Shown here: positions 11,142 through 20,935 of the stretch, in pieces
How the letters are laid out: the number at the start of each line of letters is the position of its first letter
How positions within the stretch are numbered: position 1 is the first letter of the stretch
NCBI GenBank assembly: GCA_007026445.1
Contig: VDMD01000001.1
Location: 3,720,001 to 3,784,000 of the forward strand
Direction: 5' to 3'
DNA: 64,000 bases
DNA from: Schizophyllum amplum
Lineage: Eukaryota > Basidiomycota > Agaricomycetes > Agaricales > Schizophyllaceae
Program-made: the position numbers and the translations under genes
The notes under the pieces: generated by a model
What the model was told of the DNA's origin: nothing
Database searches by the model: none
What the model saw: only the letters and a program-made list of their open reading frames with translations

Positions 11142-13539
11142 TCAACTCAAAAACACGTCAACGAACCGACGCATATCCTTCACCGCCACCCCATTATCCT
11201 CCTCCCACGCACTTTCAACCATTTTCTTCATCCTCGCTGCATTCGTCTCCTTCTCCTTCCGCTTCTTTTCATCGAAGAACGCCCACTGCAGCACCCGCCG
11301 CGCCTCCTCCCTGATTGCCTCCAGCGTCCCCGACGCCGTCGCCCCATTGCTTAACCGTTGCCGCCGCCCGAACCCGCGGCGCACCTCGTCAAGCTCGTAC
11401 CCCGTGTTGTGAACGCGCGACACGAGCATTGCATATAGCGGCTGGTCCGCACAGATAGGCCATGAGATGGTGGGCACGCCGGCCGCGAGCGCCTCGTTGG
11501 TGCCGCCGAAGCCGTTGTGCGTAAGGAACCAAGCCGTCGCCTGAGAGCGAGCGTCGGTCAGTAATTTGATCAAGGACGATCGGGCGACCACGTACCGGAT
11601 GAGCGAGGACATACTGCTGGGGCGTCCAAGAGGAGATCAGTGTGATCCCGCCGGCGTCGAACTTGGCTTTAAGATCCCCTGGGAGTGGGTCGCTCATTTT
11701 GTGATAAGCAATAATCTATGGGCCGTCAGTGAACATTGACAACGGCTCTGAAGCATGTAAAACGTACAACAGGTATCCTCATATCCGCCACCACATCGAA
11801 CCATGCCCACATCACCTCCTTCTCAAACCCGATGAACGTCGAGAACGTCGAGCCGAAGGAGATCTGCAACCGTCACGTTAGCTCGCAGCCCACCTTCCAG
11901 TGCTTGCCCAACTGACATACAGCACACTCTTCTCCCCGCGTTCCTTGAGCATGCGGTCCATGAAGCTGACGATCTCTGCGCCTCCCTCTGACTGTGCGAC
12001 CTCGGCGACTCCGGCTTGCAAAATCGCCTCCGTCGACGGCGGAAACAGCGGTCCAACGGCGAAGAAGTGGTTGGGAGCCAGCCGTGACTGCAGCGCGTCG
12101 CAGGTCTTTGGTTCTACGGAGCGACAAGAGGGTGCGACGATGGCATCGCAGGTCGGCACAGAGCTTATGAGGCACGAGTGAGTATTCGAGGGGGGCGCGA
12201 GCTAAAAGCATACCGTATGGAGTGAAAGTGAACATCCCAGGGCATGAAGACTGGCGGCTGTTGATAAGCTCGTTAGATGGATGTCGAACCGCATTCGATG
12301 ATAACGCAGTTTACCTCCTAACATGTGCTTCAGCATCACTGCCGACTCACGGACGCAAAACAGACATACCTGAGGGAACAGCTCATAATCCGCCATCGGC
12401 GGGAGGTCCGCCACGTCGAGCGTCTTCCCAATTACCGAATTTACAGTGCCTGCAGGAGATCAATTACCTGCCTAAAACGGTAATTATTTCCCATCGCCCT
12501 CTCTCCCGCGCGCAGGCTGCCCGCCGCCTCTCTTTTACCTTCAGAAACGATGTCGAATATACTACGGCATGTTCTAACACAGATGGTGAAAGAAGACCAC
12601 GATTTTGCGAGATTTTGCGAGCTTAGAAGTATATGATCGTCGAGCACCCCTCCGACTTAGTTGCGATCGGACAACAGCACGGCTGTCGTATTTCCCTCAT
12701 TATATGCCATTGGAGATTCACATATACTACAATATGGCCTCTCGCCCTCGTACGATGTATGCGCTAGCCGTCAACAGGGGTGAAGAGACGACATGCAGGC
12801 GCGCGAGCGGGCGATGGGAAACAATTACTGTATAAGGCAGGTAATTGATGTCTTGCAGGCACTGTAATACGAGTTCATTCGCTGTGTCAGTGGGCCGCAC
12901 GCCATCTTCCGCCGCGCGCTTCTCGATGAGCGCCCAGTGTTCCTCTATCTTGTCCTCAAACATCTGGGCGAGCGTCAAGATGGCGATGGCGCCGTACCCA
13001 CACCAGCCAACGATGCGCGTCGTGGGGGACATTGCGCGCGTGCTCTGAATCACGCAGTGGGCGATGGTCTGTTGCGAATATTCAGCAAGTCTGGCCGAAT
13101 AAACGAATGAAGACGCACGTCGCAGACCATGACATCAGGGTGGCGGGTGTTGGGGTCGTCTAAGATGGGCCCGTACGCCTTCTCAAAATTCTGCTTCATC
13201 TCCACCATGCGTACGGGCGTTGCGGAGGGTATGAATATCAGCCTGACGCGCAGCGTGAGCTAAACAGACGACTGCTCGGTGCATGCACACACCTAAACCG
13301 CTCCTTCTTGTCTGTATGTTCCCCCGTCAGGAAGCGATCGACCTCGCTCTTCGTGCGATCCTCGATGACCGCGGATACGATGAAGGTCACAAATACCGGC
13401 GCGCGCTGCACCAAGCGACACAAGAAGGCCACCATGGGCCGTGCATGGCCTGCGTGGGTGTTCAGTCGTCACCGATGATCACGGACCGCCTGAACGCACC
13501 CCAGCCACCGCTGATAGTGAACGCGACGACGTGCTTCAT
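11142..13539 (-). CDS. UDP-glycosyltransferase, coding region interrupted by a TIR element
   Basis: GT1-type enzyme transferring sugar from a UDP-sugar to a small acceptor in the cytosol. Start 13539: MKHVVAFTISGGWG, intron, then HARPMVAFLCRLVQ gives the N-terminal acceptor-domain motif with catalytic-type His. Further exons read VMVCD, GWCGYGAIAILTLAQMF, DLPPMADYELFPQ and GPLFPPSTEAI. The C-terminal donor-binding domain has SFGSTFSTF, SSWTPQQYVLAH, FLTHNGFGGTNEALAAGVP and WPICADQPLYA, matching the HxGxNSxxEAL...DQ signature. It ends with a basic helix. A 421-bp element (12444-12864) lies between TANELV and NSVIGKTLDV. Removing it and one TA copy leaves an open frame; as it stands, translation through it meets stops unless it is spliced. 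A TATA-like GATAAATA (13605-13612, minus strand) lies about 70 bases upstream of the start. Confidence 0.85.
12444..12864. mobile_element. MITE with CAGTGCC termini and TA target duplication
   Basis: 421 bp bounded by imperfect terminal inverted repeats of about 60 bp, both beginning CAGTGCCTGCA and sharing ATCAATTACCTGCC and TTTCCCATCGCCC. Directly outside both ends lies TA (12442-12443 and 12865-12866), the target duplication used by Tc1/mariner-type transposases. CAGTGC is also a Tc1-like terminus. There is no transposase frame inside, so it is non-autonomous. It sits inside the coding sequence of the glycosyltransferase at 11142-13539. Confidence 0.85.
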
Positions 13540-14085
13540 GTCCGAGGGCGCCGGAGTGCGGACAGGTGGAGAGAGCCAAGGAAAGGCGCGGGCGACGAGC
13601 GCGCTATTTATCAAGTCGCGGATCGCCAATCGTTGTTGCGATAATACAAGTCGCCATGGGCCATCATTTCAACACGGTTGAACCCCTCTGACGTGGGTCC
13701 GACGTCCAGTGCCTGCGTTTCCCATGCTGTGTGGTGGGTGCCGTATGGACCGAGGTGGACGCGGTCATGGAAGTTCGAAACAAGGGATGGCCGAATGCGG
13801 CCACAAAGCAGGAACAATGGCCGAGTTATTCCCACGGTCGTGTCAGTCATACTGATGTCCTTCTGCTGCGTAACAAGGTCAATGTCTTTGGGCCTCAGCT
13901 CGAAGCAGCATATGAGATGCATTGATTTGTGAAGTCCGGCGAATAGGTGTGCCACAACCGACTTTCAGACTAGCTCTCGCCCTTGCACGAGCCTACCTAT
14001 GGGGTATCATATGCAGTCAGTCAGACAAGGTATTCGCGATGATAATCGTACATTGCATGGAACCGACAGAGGTAGAAAGATGTCA
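13540..14085. other. intergenic, glycosyltransferase promoter side
   Basis: About 550 bases between the start of the glycosyltransferase and the stop of the RVS161-like gene. It holds the glycosyltransferase promoter (TATA-like 13605-13612). No gene is seen. Confidence 0.4.
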
Positions 14086-15357
14086 TTACTGCCCACCGCA
14101 GATCGTGAGCTCCCGCATCTCCTGCAGCACGCCCTCAACCTAAGGCCCACGTCAGCCGTGCACGAGCATGAAGAAATCCATCTCACCTGTGCATCGAGCT
14201 GGCCAGCGGCGTAGTCATCCCGCACGCTGTCGTCAAAGTACCTGGATGTTCGTGAGCCACGAAGTCGAACAACGCCAACAGCCCGTCTCACCTCTGCACC
14301 CCACTCATCTTCTCATACCCCTCCTCCGCGAACTTCGCCTGCAACCGAATCATCGCCTCGAAGCTGGGGTCAAAAAACGGTATTCGCTGGTCGAGCAAAA
14401 TCGGCAGCTCCTCAATGAGCTGGTTGTTCAGCAGATCGAACGCCTGGTAAGAAGAACTGGTCGGTTCGGCAACCTCTCCCTTTCTACCTGAACCACACAC
14501 CTCCTTCGTCTCATCATTCTCCGCCTGCGCGCGCGGCAGCCGTTGCGGGTCCTCCGACGGCTTGTCGATGAGCTTGCGCAACCTTGCCCTGGCTGCATCG
14601 TAGTCGATCATCTACATCCCCTCGTCAGTCCCCGCCCTGTCATACACCCATAGCACGCCCGCCTCACCTTCTTCCCGCGCTTGTTTATGTGCTCGTTGAT
14701 AATCGGGAAATACGCGCACATCTTCCCAATGGGCTCCGAGATCGCTGTGCGGTACGGGACCTCCTGCGGCGCTGGTCAATGAGCCATGCTGGGGGGGGGA
14801 GCAGGCGATGCACGCACGAATTCACGGGAGATGCTTTGGTCGAGCTCTTCGATGGCCGACTTGTATGCATGTGCGGCCATCGCGCCCTCCGACGTACGAT
14901 CGGCCGCGCCGTAGAACGTCTCAACCGTCCCCGCTATGCGCGCCTGAGCGGAGGTCATCCCTGCGAGCCGGGCGGTAGGTCAGCCTCTGCATTGACTAGA
15001 CAAGCGCATACACGCACCGTACATAGCATCCCAGTAATGCTTGGCATCCTTCTGCAGCGATTGTGTCTCCTTCTCGAATCTGGGGCGCGGCTCAGTCGAT
15101 GGGTCCCGCAACAGATGCACGAGCGCGCGACGTACGTGCGGTACTTCGCCTCTTCATCCGCGAACTCGCGGTCAATAGTACGCTCGACCTGGCCGGTCTT
15201 CTGGAGCAGCTGCGCGGGGCATCAGCCCACCACCGCCTCATACGATGCATGCGGACATACTGTGGTACCCGCGCGGTTCACGGACTTCTTGAATCTGGTG
15301 CGCGGTGAGCGATGGTTGGATAGGCGTTGTGCAAGTTGCCTACCCTGACCAAGACAT
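14086..15357 (-). CDS. RVS161: BAR-domain protein, Rvs161 orthologue
   Basis: Start 15357: MSWSG, then an intron, then FKKSVNRAGTT, the conserved N-terminal amphipathic helix of Rvs161. Later exons follow the BAR fold in order: LLQKTGQVERTIDREFADEE, FEKETQSLQKDAKHYWDAM, MTSAQARIAGTVETFYGAAD, a piece with EVPYRTAISEPIGKMCAYFP, MIDYDAARARLRKLIDKPSE, AFDLLNNQLIEELPILLDQR, IPFFDPSFEAMIRLQAKFAE, YFDDSVRDDYAAGQLDAQ and VEGVLQEMRELTICGGQ with stop at 14086. Length about 260 residues, no SH3 domain, as expected for Rvs161 rather than Rvs167. The protein dimerises, bends membrane at endocytic sites with Rvs167 and links to actin. All introns are about 45-60 nt. Highly conserved and apparently intact. 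Confidence 0.92.
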
Positions 15358-15476
15358 ATCTGACGAGAGGAGAGAGCAAGTGATGGCAAGAAGCAAGTGA
15401 TGATGCTGTTCAGTATGATCAGGCTGTGCGACGAGTGCACGAACGCTCCTGACCCGTCAAAGAGGTCGGCCTCCAA

Positions 15477-15566
15477 CCTTCTTTAGCTCAGTTGGAAGAG
15501 CATCAGACTGTAATCGGTTATAAGATCCACATCTGGGGGTCGCCTGTTCGAACCAGGCAAGAAGGA
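15477..15566 (+). tRNA. tRNA-Tyr (GTA anticodon) with 17-nt intron
   Basis: The acceptor stem CCTTCTT pairs perfectly with AAGAAGG followed by discriminator A. D-arm GCTC-AGTTGGAAG-AGC; anticodon stem TCAGA with TCTGG; loop CTGTAA with anticodon GTA; T-arm GCCTG-TTCGAAC-CAGGC. Between anticodon position 37 and the 3' stem lie 17 extra bases, an intron at the canonical site, containing TTATA able to pair with the anticodon. A and B boxes (TAGCTCAGTTGG, GTTCGAACC) are intact. Mature length without intron and CCA is 73 nt. Confidence 0.95.
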
Positions 15567-15567
15567 C

Positions 15568-15572
15568 TTTTT
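15568..15572 (+). terminator. RNA polymerase III terminator of tRNA-Tyr
   Basis: A run of five T starts two bases after the discriminator base of the tRNA, the usual Pol III stop signal. Confidence 0.8.
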
Positions 15573-15642
15573 GCCACTTCCCGCTCATGACCATCTTCCC
15601 GAAGCTTGTCCTGACCTCACCCACTCGAAGACTACTTCTCTG

Positions 15643-15704
15643 CAGCAACCGCAAGCTTTTTGAACTTCCAGATCAGCAACCGCAAGCTTTTTGAACTTCC
15701 AGAT
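15643..15704. repeat. 31-bp tandem duplication
   Basis: Two identical adjacent 31-bp copies, each beginning CAGCAACCGCAAGC, just downstream of the tRNA gene. They look like a recent local duplication. Confidence 0.9.
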
Positions 15705-16820
15705 GTACTGTATAGAGTAAGTACTACATATAATTACATTCCAACTTCCTTTGTACCAGGGTAACCTTGTGACGAAAAGACTACAACGGCAGGGCCCGCG
15801 CCCTCCCCAGAACGCCCGCCGCACCGTCAAGAGCTGTAAGTAATGTACGTACAAGTAAGCTATGTATGGCACCGAATTAATAGATAAGTGGTCGTGGGGT
15901 CGTGGGTGGTATGTTGTATGGATGATGTATATATGTACGTGCTGTGTCGCGTCGAGAGGGTATGCTTCACCATACGGGCGGTGCAGTAGACGCAACGAAG
16001 AGCGACGATGAGAGAGAGAGAGAGAGATGGATGGATGAATGCGAGTGAGAATGGGAAACGATAATGCGAGAACGGTGATGCGATGCACGCCCCGCGCGCG
16101 GGCCGTGGTGGTTCGGATTTGTAGCGAGGACGACGATTTGTAGGGGCCGGATGCAGTGCGATTTGTAGGCCGAATGGGATGGGATTTGTAGTCGGGAGGT
16201 TGCGATTTGTAGGGTGCAGGCGAGGTGGCAGAGGCGATAGACCGAGTAGGCGCGCGTTAGCAGGATGGGCGGATGGTGGGGCGGGGAAGGCGCATAAATA
16301 ATGGTTGCATTGCGATGTGGGGATGTGTAGGTCGGTGTAAGGTAGTGGTGGGCAGGGCTAGCGTGCCGCAGGTGCGGTAGTGTACTTTTTGCAGGCGGGG
16401 CGGAGGGTTTGGCAGGAGGGTGGTGGCGGCCGACGGGTGATCGGACAGGTGGAGAGGATCGGGATTGTTCGCGACGCCGGCTCGGAGCAGCGCAACACAG
16501 GTTGCCGCTTGTCAGCCCAGCCACAAAGCCGTCGACAACCTGCCTAGGCAACAACGTTGGCATCGTCGGTCTCAGGCCGGCGATGGTCAGCGTCGTGTGG
16601 CAGGATGGGTGCCCGTTGGCGTGATGCGCAGGAGTTGTGGTGAGCGGCGGCGATCGCATACGGGGATGACAGCCGTTGGCATTGCTCGGTGCCGACGAGA
16701 TTGTTAGACACGCCCTCTGGCTTTCCTTTCCCTTGGTGTAACTTCGCCTGTGCTGCAGGATGATGGACGCTTTCTCCTCCCTCACTTGTCGGCGCGCATC
16801 TGATACCCGGTAGGTTGAGC
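15705..16820. other. gene-free stretch with low-complexity minus-strand frame
   Basis: Holds the GATTTGTAG array, an (AG)n/(GGAT)n microsatellite at about 16010-16035, and a 272-codon open frame on the minus strand (15967-16785) rich in Pro, Ser and His. That frame has no domain, and part of its composition comes from the motif array, so I do not call it a gene. Confidence 0.4.
16116..16212. repeat. five-copy array of GATTTGTAG
   Basis: The 9-mer GATTTGTAG occurs at 16116, 16135, 16160, 16183 and 16204, all in the same orientation with start-to-start spacing of 19-25 bases. The intervening sequence is not conserved, unlike a simple tandem repeat. It lies about 610 bases beyond the Hsp20-like gene stop. 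A cluster of protein-binding sites is possible; function unknown. Confidence 0.75.
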
Positions 16821-18267
16821 TTATCTTGCCATTCCCATTGTGCTACGCTGACTGCCCGGAGGCATGCGTCTTGGTATCACGACACGGAGCATCTCTCCAT
16901 CAAACTCTGCGCGAACCTGTAAGAGAAGCATGAGCACGGTCAATTACGCACGGACATTTGAAGCGAGCCCGCAGGCACTCGCACAACATCGGAAAGCCGA
17001 TAAACTCACCTGAACCAGATCGGCGTCGTAGCCAAAGGATATCCGTCGCTCAAAGTGGCCACCGCCATTCTCCCAAGAGTCGGCCACGACGTGCAGGATA
17101 CGGCGCTTCTTCGTCGCAAGCGTGCTATATGAGGGTGCTTTAGTACTGCGACGTATGAGAACATGGGTTTACGTACATGCCATCCCGTTGGAAGCCTGGA
17201 AGCCGTATGTGCAATCGGTATTCGGTGGGTATGGTCTCTACCTGGATCCAGCTATCGGCGGGTGGCGGAGCATGAGAAAGGAATGGTAGATGGGCGTTAG
17301 GCAGAGAATTGCGAGCGTCGTGAGTGACAGAGGGTGGTGTGGACAGCGACGTTGCGATGGCGGATGGTGTGGGCGGGGCAGTGCGACTGTTGCTGGGATC
17401 GGATACCGTGCTCGCACGGGTGAGCAGTGATGCTGTAGAGGGCGCTAGTGCCGGCGCCGGCGCCGTCTCCAGAACCTTGGGCGGTTCGGGTGGTTGCGAC
17501 ACGGTTGCGGCGAGGACGGCGGCACGCGGCATGGCCGTTGGATGTTCATCGAGCTCGTCGTCCAGCATCGAGCGCGGCGGTTTCTCACGGTATGTGAATG
17601 CTGAGGGCGGCTGGGCGCGCGGCGGCGACGCTGCTAGTGGTGGTGCGGATGCCGTTGCCTTCGGCGCTGCTTGCCCGTAGAGCCTGGGCAGCGTGCTGTA
17701 CGGGATCTGCATCGGGAGCGGGAGACTTGCGGAGGAGCTGCGATCGACGGCGCTGGGCCCTGCGGCTTTGCGCTCGGGCGCGAGTTCAGTCTGGCGACGG
17801 GCGCCCTGCGGGCCATCAGGCAGCGAGTACGGGCGCGGATACGGGTGGACAGGCGACGAGACCTGCGCGGGCGAGTGCATCGCGGGCAAGCTCGACGACA
17901 CGTCCGTCCACTCTGAAAGCGAGTCGTGTTCTTCTGTCTGGCTGCTGCGGCGACTGGGGCCCGCGTCTGCGGGCTGCGCGGACGGCGGCACGGGCTGGGG
18001 CTCCGGTGGCTGGTTGGCGACCTTTGGGAACGGGAAGCCCATGGACTGCTGCTCGCGGTCGCGGTTGAGCTGAGGCGAGGGCAGCGGGACCTCGCGCGGG
18101 CTGTCAAAAGACGCATGGCGCTTGGGAAGGTGGTGAGGTGAGGCCAGCGGGGGATATGTGGTGAGCGTCGTCGGCGACATGAGCGACGGTTTGCGCAGCT
18201 TTGCGGTCGTCGTGGGCGGCGATGACAAGGAAGAATGGGACGAGGACCGCCGATGGAGTTTGCTCAT
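16821..18267 (-). CDS. Hsp20 / alpha-crystallin-domain protein with long disordered N-terminus
   Basis: Start 18267 (MSKLHRRSSSHSSL). Residues about 1-330 are a Ser/Pro/Ala-rich disordered region (many SPxx sites). The C-terminal exons carry an alpha-crystallin fold: WIQVETIPTEYRLHIRLPGF, QRDGM, then after an intron TLATKKRRILHVVADSW, FERRISFGYDADLVQ, and after a second intron VRAEFDGEMLRVVIPRR, with stop at 16821. The usual IxI tail is not evident. Known small heat-shock proteins bind unfolding clients in the cytosol; the very long N-terminus makes this a fungal-specific architecture rather than a classic 20-kDa chaperone. It may have a regulatory rather than stress role. Introns follow the local short pattern. 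Confidence 0.8.
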
Positions 18268-19390
18268 GACCGTTTTGGAGAAGCCACGAGATTTTGGAGT
18301 CCCGCTGCATGACCTCACAACCCAAACATTTACAAATACTTTTGGCGACTCGTTGCCTTGACGGCGGAAGCCGCCTAGACTCTGCGCATACAAATACACA
18401 TCTGGACTCTTCGTGGACTCTACAAATTTTCAGACAGCCGCCCACACCGCCGGGCCGCCGCCTAGGAGGGCCGCCTGTGCCCTGGACCAGTGGTGTCTAC
18501 TTTCCGACTCTCAATAGTTCAACCACTCTAAACTGAACTCAGACTGCGGGCCTCTCCAATCAGCGACCTCTGTGGACGCCTTTCAACCGGCCTGATCGCA
18601 AGACTTGATTCTCAGTGCTCTGTGCTGGTCTCCGGGATCCACGTAGCCAGCACGAGATCCGTCGCGCCGTGCGCCGACGACGCTGCTTGCCCCGTCTCCA
18701 CCCCGCATTGCCCCCCAGTGCGTCAGTTTATTGAATTCAATTGTCCGACGGCACCGAACGCGGCGCCCGTGCCTGCGATTCACCGCCTCCAGCACCGCCT
18801 CTCCCCCGCCCCCCGTCGCCCGAAGTCCCGCCCTGTCCCTGCTCTCGTCGTCATCAACTCTTCTCTCGGTCTTCAATGCGGCCTTAGCGCGCGTTTCGCA
18901 ACGTCATCTCGCGCGCGTCTCGAGCTCGCCTCCAGCACGTCTCGAGATCGCCTCTAGCGCGTCTCGGACTCGCTTCCAAGGCGTACGCGCCGCAAAATCA
19001 TCCGTTGGTGATGCGCCACACCCAGAGAGGAGGCGCTGTGATGAAAGGAGCCGCGATCGAACGAGAGGGTAAACTGTCAGATGAGGGGAGGCGTTGCAGG
19101 ACGCCCGGTTCTGGCCTCTCTGCTCAACGTCCCGCTCTAGCCTATGTCTCGGAAGCAGTCAACGGCAAGCGAGGCCCTGTCGTGCTCGTTTGCTATGATC
19201 GACGACGCCCATCTTGACGCGATTCCAGGCCGCCTAACGATCTGACCGCCTCGATCGAGGTCGACCACGGCTCCGATCACTGGTCGGAGAGGGATAGGGG
19301 TCCGTTCCCCAAGCATGGCCTCTGTCAACGCCTGCTCAAGCGCTCAATTTGGGCTCAATGGCGGACGACTTGCATACAGTTCCTTCTTTC

Positions 19391-19500
19391 GTCTTCCCCG
19401 CTTGCCTTCTGTCTTCCCCGCTTGCCTTCTGTCTTCCCCGCCTGCTTTCTGTCTTCCCCCGCTTGCCTTCCCTCTTCCCCGTCTGCTTTCTGTCTTCCAC
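19391..19500. repeat. 20-bp pyrimidine tandem array
   Basis: About five and a half copies of a 20-bp unit, GTCTTCCCCGCTTGCCTTCT, with small changes in later copies. Strongly strand-biased (C/T on plus). Confidence 0.9.
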
Positions 19501-19734
19501 GCAATTTACCCCACAAAAGGTACTACGCCGGTCTACTTCCTTCATTGACCCCAGCTTTTTCCCATTTTGCGAGTCTATTCTCGTCTCTGCGCCCCCCTGG
19601 TTCATCTCCCCACTTCCCAAATAGGACAATTGCATAGCAAGTGCCAAGTCGAAAACTTCGCCAGGTCGCTGCATCGAACATGGGCAGCATTCGACTGTCA
19701 GTTTCGCAGCTCATATGTGCGCTCTTTGCCTTCC

Positions 19735-19827
19735 GATGTACGCTGCTGGGCTGTCGATGTACGCTGCTGGGCTGTCGATGTACGCTGCTGGGCTGTCGAT
19801 GTACGCTGCTGGGCTGTTGATGTACGC
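19735..19827. repeat. 21-bp tandem array
   Basis: Four full copies plus a partial one of a 21-bp unit starting GATGTACGCTGCTGGGCTGT, at 19735, 19756, 19777, 19798 and 19819. The period is a multiple of three, so it reads as a repeating heptapeptide, but no gene surrounds it. Confidence 0.92.
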
Positions 19828-19972
19828 CCTCGGCTACGACTTGCGCTCAACGACCTCTCCGTCTTTCTTCGCCTTCATGCCCGGGCTCCGCTCGCCTGCA
19901 TGCTTAGGCGCCATTTCGCCTGCGCTGTGCTCAAGCCCCATTTCGCCTTTCTGACACAGTCTTGTCCTCGCC

Positions 19973-20475
19973 TTCTGACACAGCCCCGACTCGGTGCGTA
20001 CAGAACGTGGAGGACGAAGTCCACATCATGCTGCACTGCACAGGAAACGACGAGCTAGCGCGAATGCGGGAGGTGTTTGACAGTGAGGCGCGTCAACTGA
20101 TGCCCTCCCTGCCTATCATGGAAGACAAGACGTTCATCCAGACAGTGGTCGATGGGCCACCAGAGCTGGTAGCGAAATTCGCCCGTTTTGTTCACCACAC
20201 CTTCCGACTCCTGACTGCGACACCGATGCTGGTACCAGCTTGAACACAACGTTGATTGCACATGGTACGCCTCCGTGACCCCTGTGTTCATGCCTATGTC
20301 ATTGACGTGAGACCCCAGGGATGTGTGACATGCGCATGAACTGGGATATCGCAGCGGCTGTGGCATAGGTGTTCCGCAGTGTAGGCGCGCTCGCAGTCTA
20401 CTGGTGCGGATAGGGCTGTCTCTGTATAGGGACGCTGCCTGACTTTACCTACCTACCTACCTACTACCTACCTTG
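19973..20475 (+). mobile_element. 5'-truncated LINE-like 3' fragment
   Basis: The plus frame ending at 20243 reads CVQNVEDEVHIMLHC followed by LARMREVFDSEARQLMPSLP. This resembles the Cys/His end of the reverse transcriptase polyprotein in fungal non-LTR retrotransposons. About 200 bases of possible 3' UTR follow, then a (CCTA)n tail at 20448-20474, a common LINE terminus. Nearly identical 22-mers beginning CTGAC flank it (19951-19972 and 20476-20497, three mismatches), as expected for a target-site duplication of a truncated insertion. No polymerase domain remains. Confidence 0.55.
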
Positions 20476-20583
20476 CTGACTCAGTCCTGTCCTCGCCTGA
20501 ATGCCCGAGCCCCACTTTACGCACCTAACCGCAACTTGGCCTCGCCGGGCTTCGAGATTCGACTAGCTGCTCGCTGAACTTGC

Positions 20584-20715
20584 GACTCGCGCTCGCCGAA
20601 CTTCCGACTCGCGCTCGCCGAACTTCTGACTCGCGCTCGCCGAACTTCTGACTCGCGCTCGCCGAACTTCCACTCGCGCTCGCCGGACTTACACTCGCGC
20701 TCGCCGGGCTTCGAC
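20584..20715. repeat. about 21-bp tandem array
   Basis: Six or so copies of a unit like GACTCGCGCTCGCCGAACTT, with the last copies diverged (CACTCGCG...CCGGACTT). Confidence 0.85.
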
Positions 20716-20731
20716 ATCAAAGATCGACTCC

Positions 20732-20935
20732 ACTGCGTCTTCCCGCGAGCGCCTTCGGTCTTCTCGCGGAGGCCGTCATGGTCTTCTTGCGGACGCCTTT
20801 CATCTTCCCGCGGACGCCGTCATGGTCTTCTCGCAGATGCCTTTGGCCTTCTCGCGGACGCCTTTCGTCTTCTTGCGGACGCCGTTATGATCTTCTCACG
20901 TACGCCTTTCGTCTTCTCGCGGAAGCCCTTTCTCA
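20732..20935. repeat. degenerate 26-27-bp tandem array
   Basis: Seven or more diverged copies built around CGGACGCCTTTCGTCTTCT / GACGCCGTCATGGTCTTCT. The strand bias is similar to the neighbouring array. Confidence 0.75.

Noticed and set aside
11389..11697. Separate short gene in the glycosyltransferase C-terminus
   Set aside because: It is one exon plus retained intron of the glycosyltransferase; the SSWTPQQYVLAH motif joins directly to the next exon.
15967..16785. 272-codon minus-strand open frame
   Set aside because: Pro/Ser/His-rich low complexity, partly produced by the GATTTGTAG array and an AG microsatellite. No domain and no splice or start evidence.
19391..20935. Regular short repeats that might suggest a CRISPR array
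   Set aside because: Units are contiguous without unique spacers, and this is eukaryotic nuclear DNA without cas genes.
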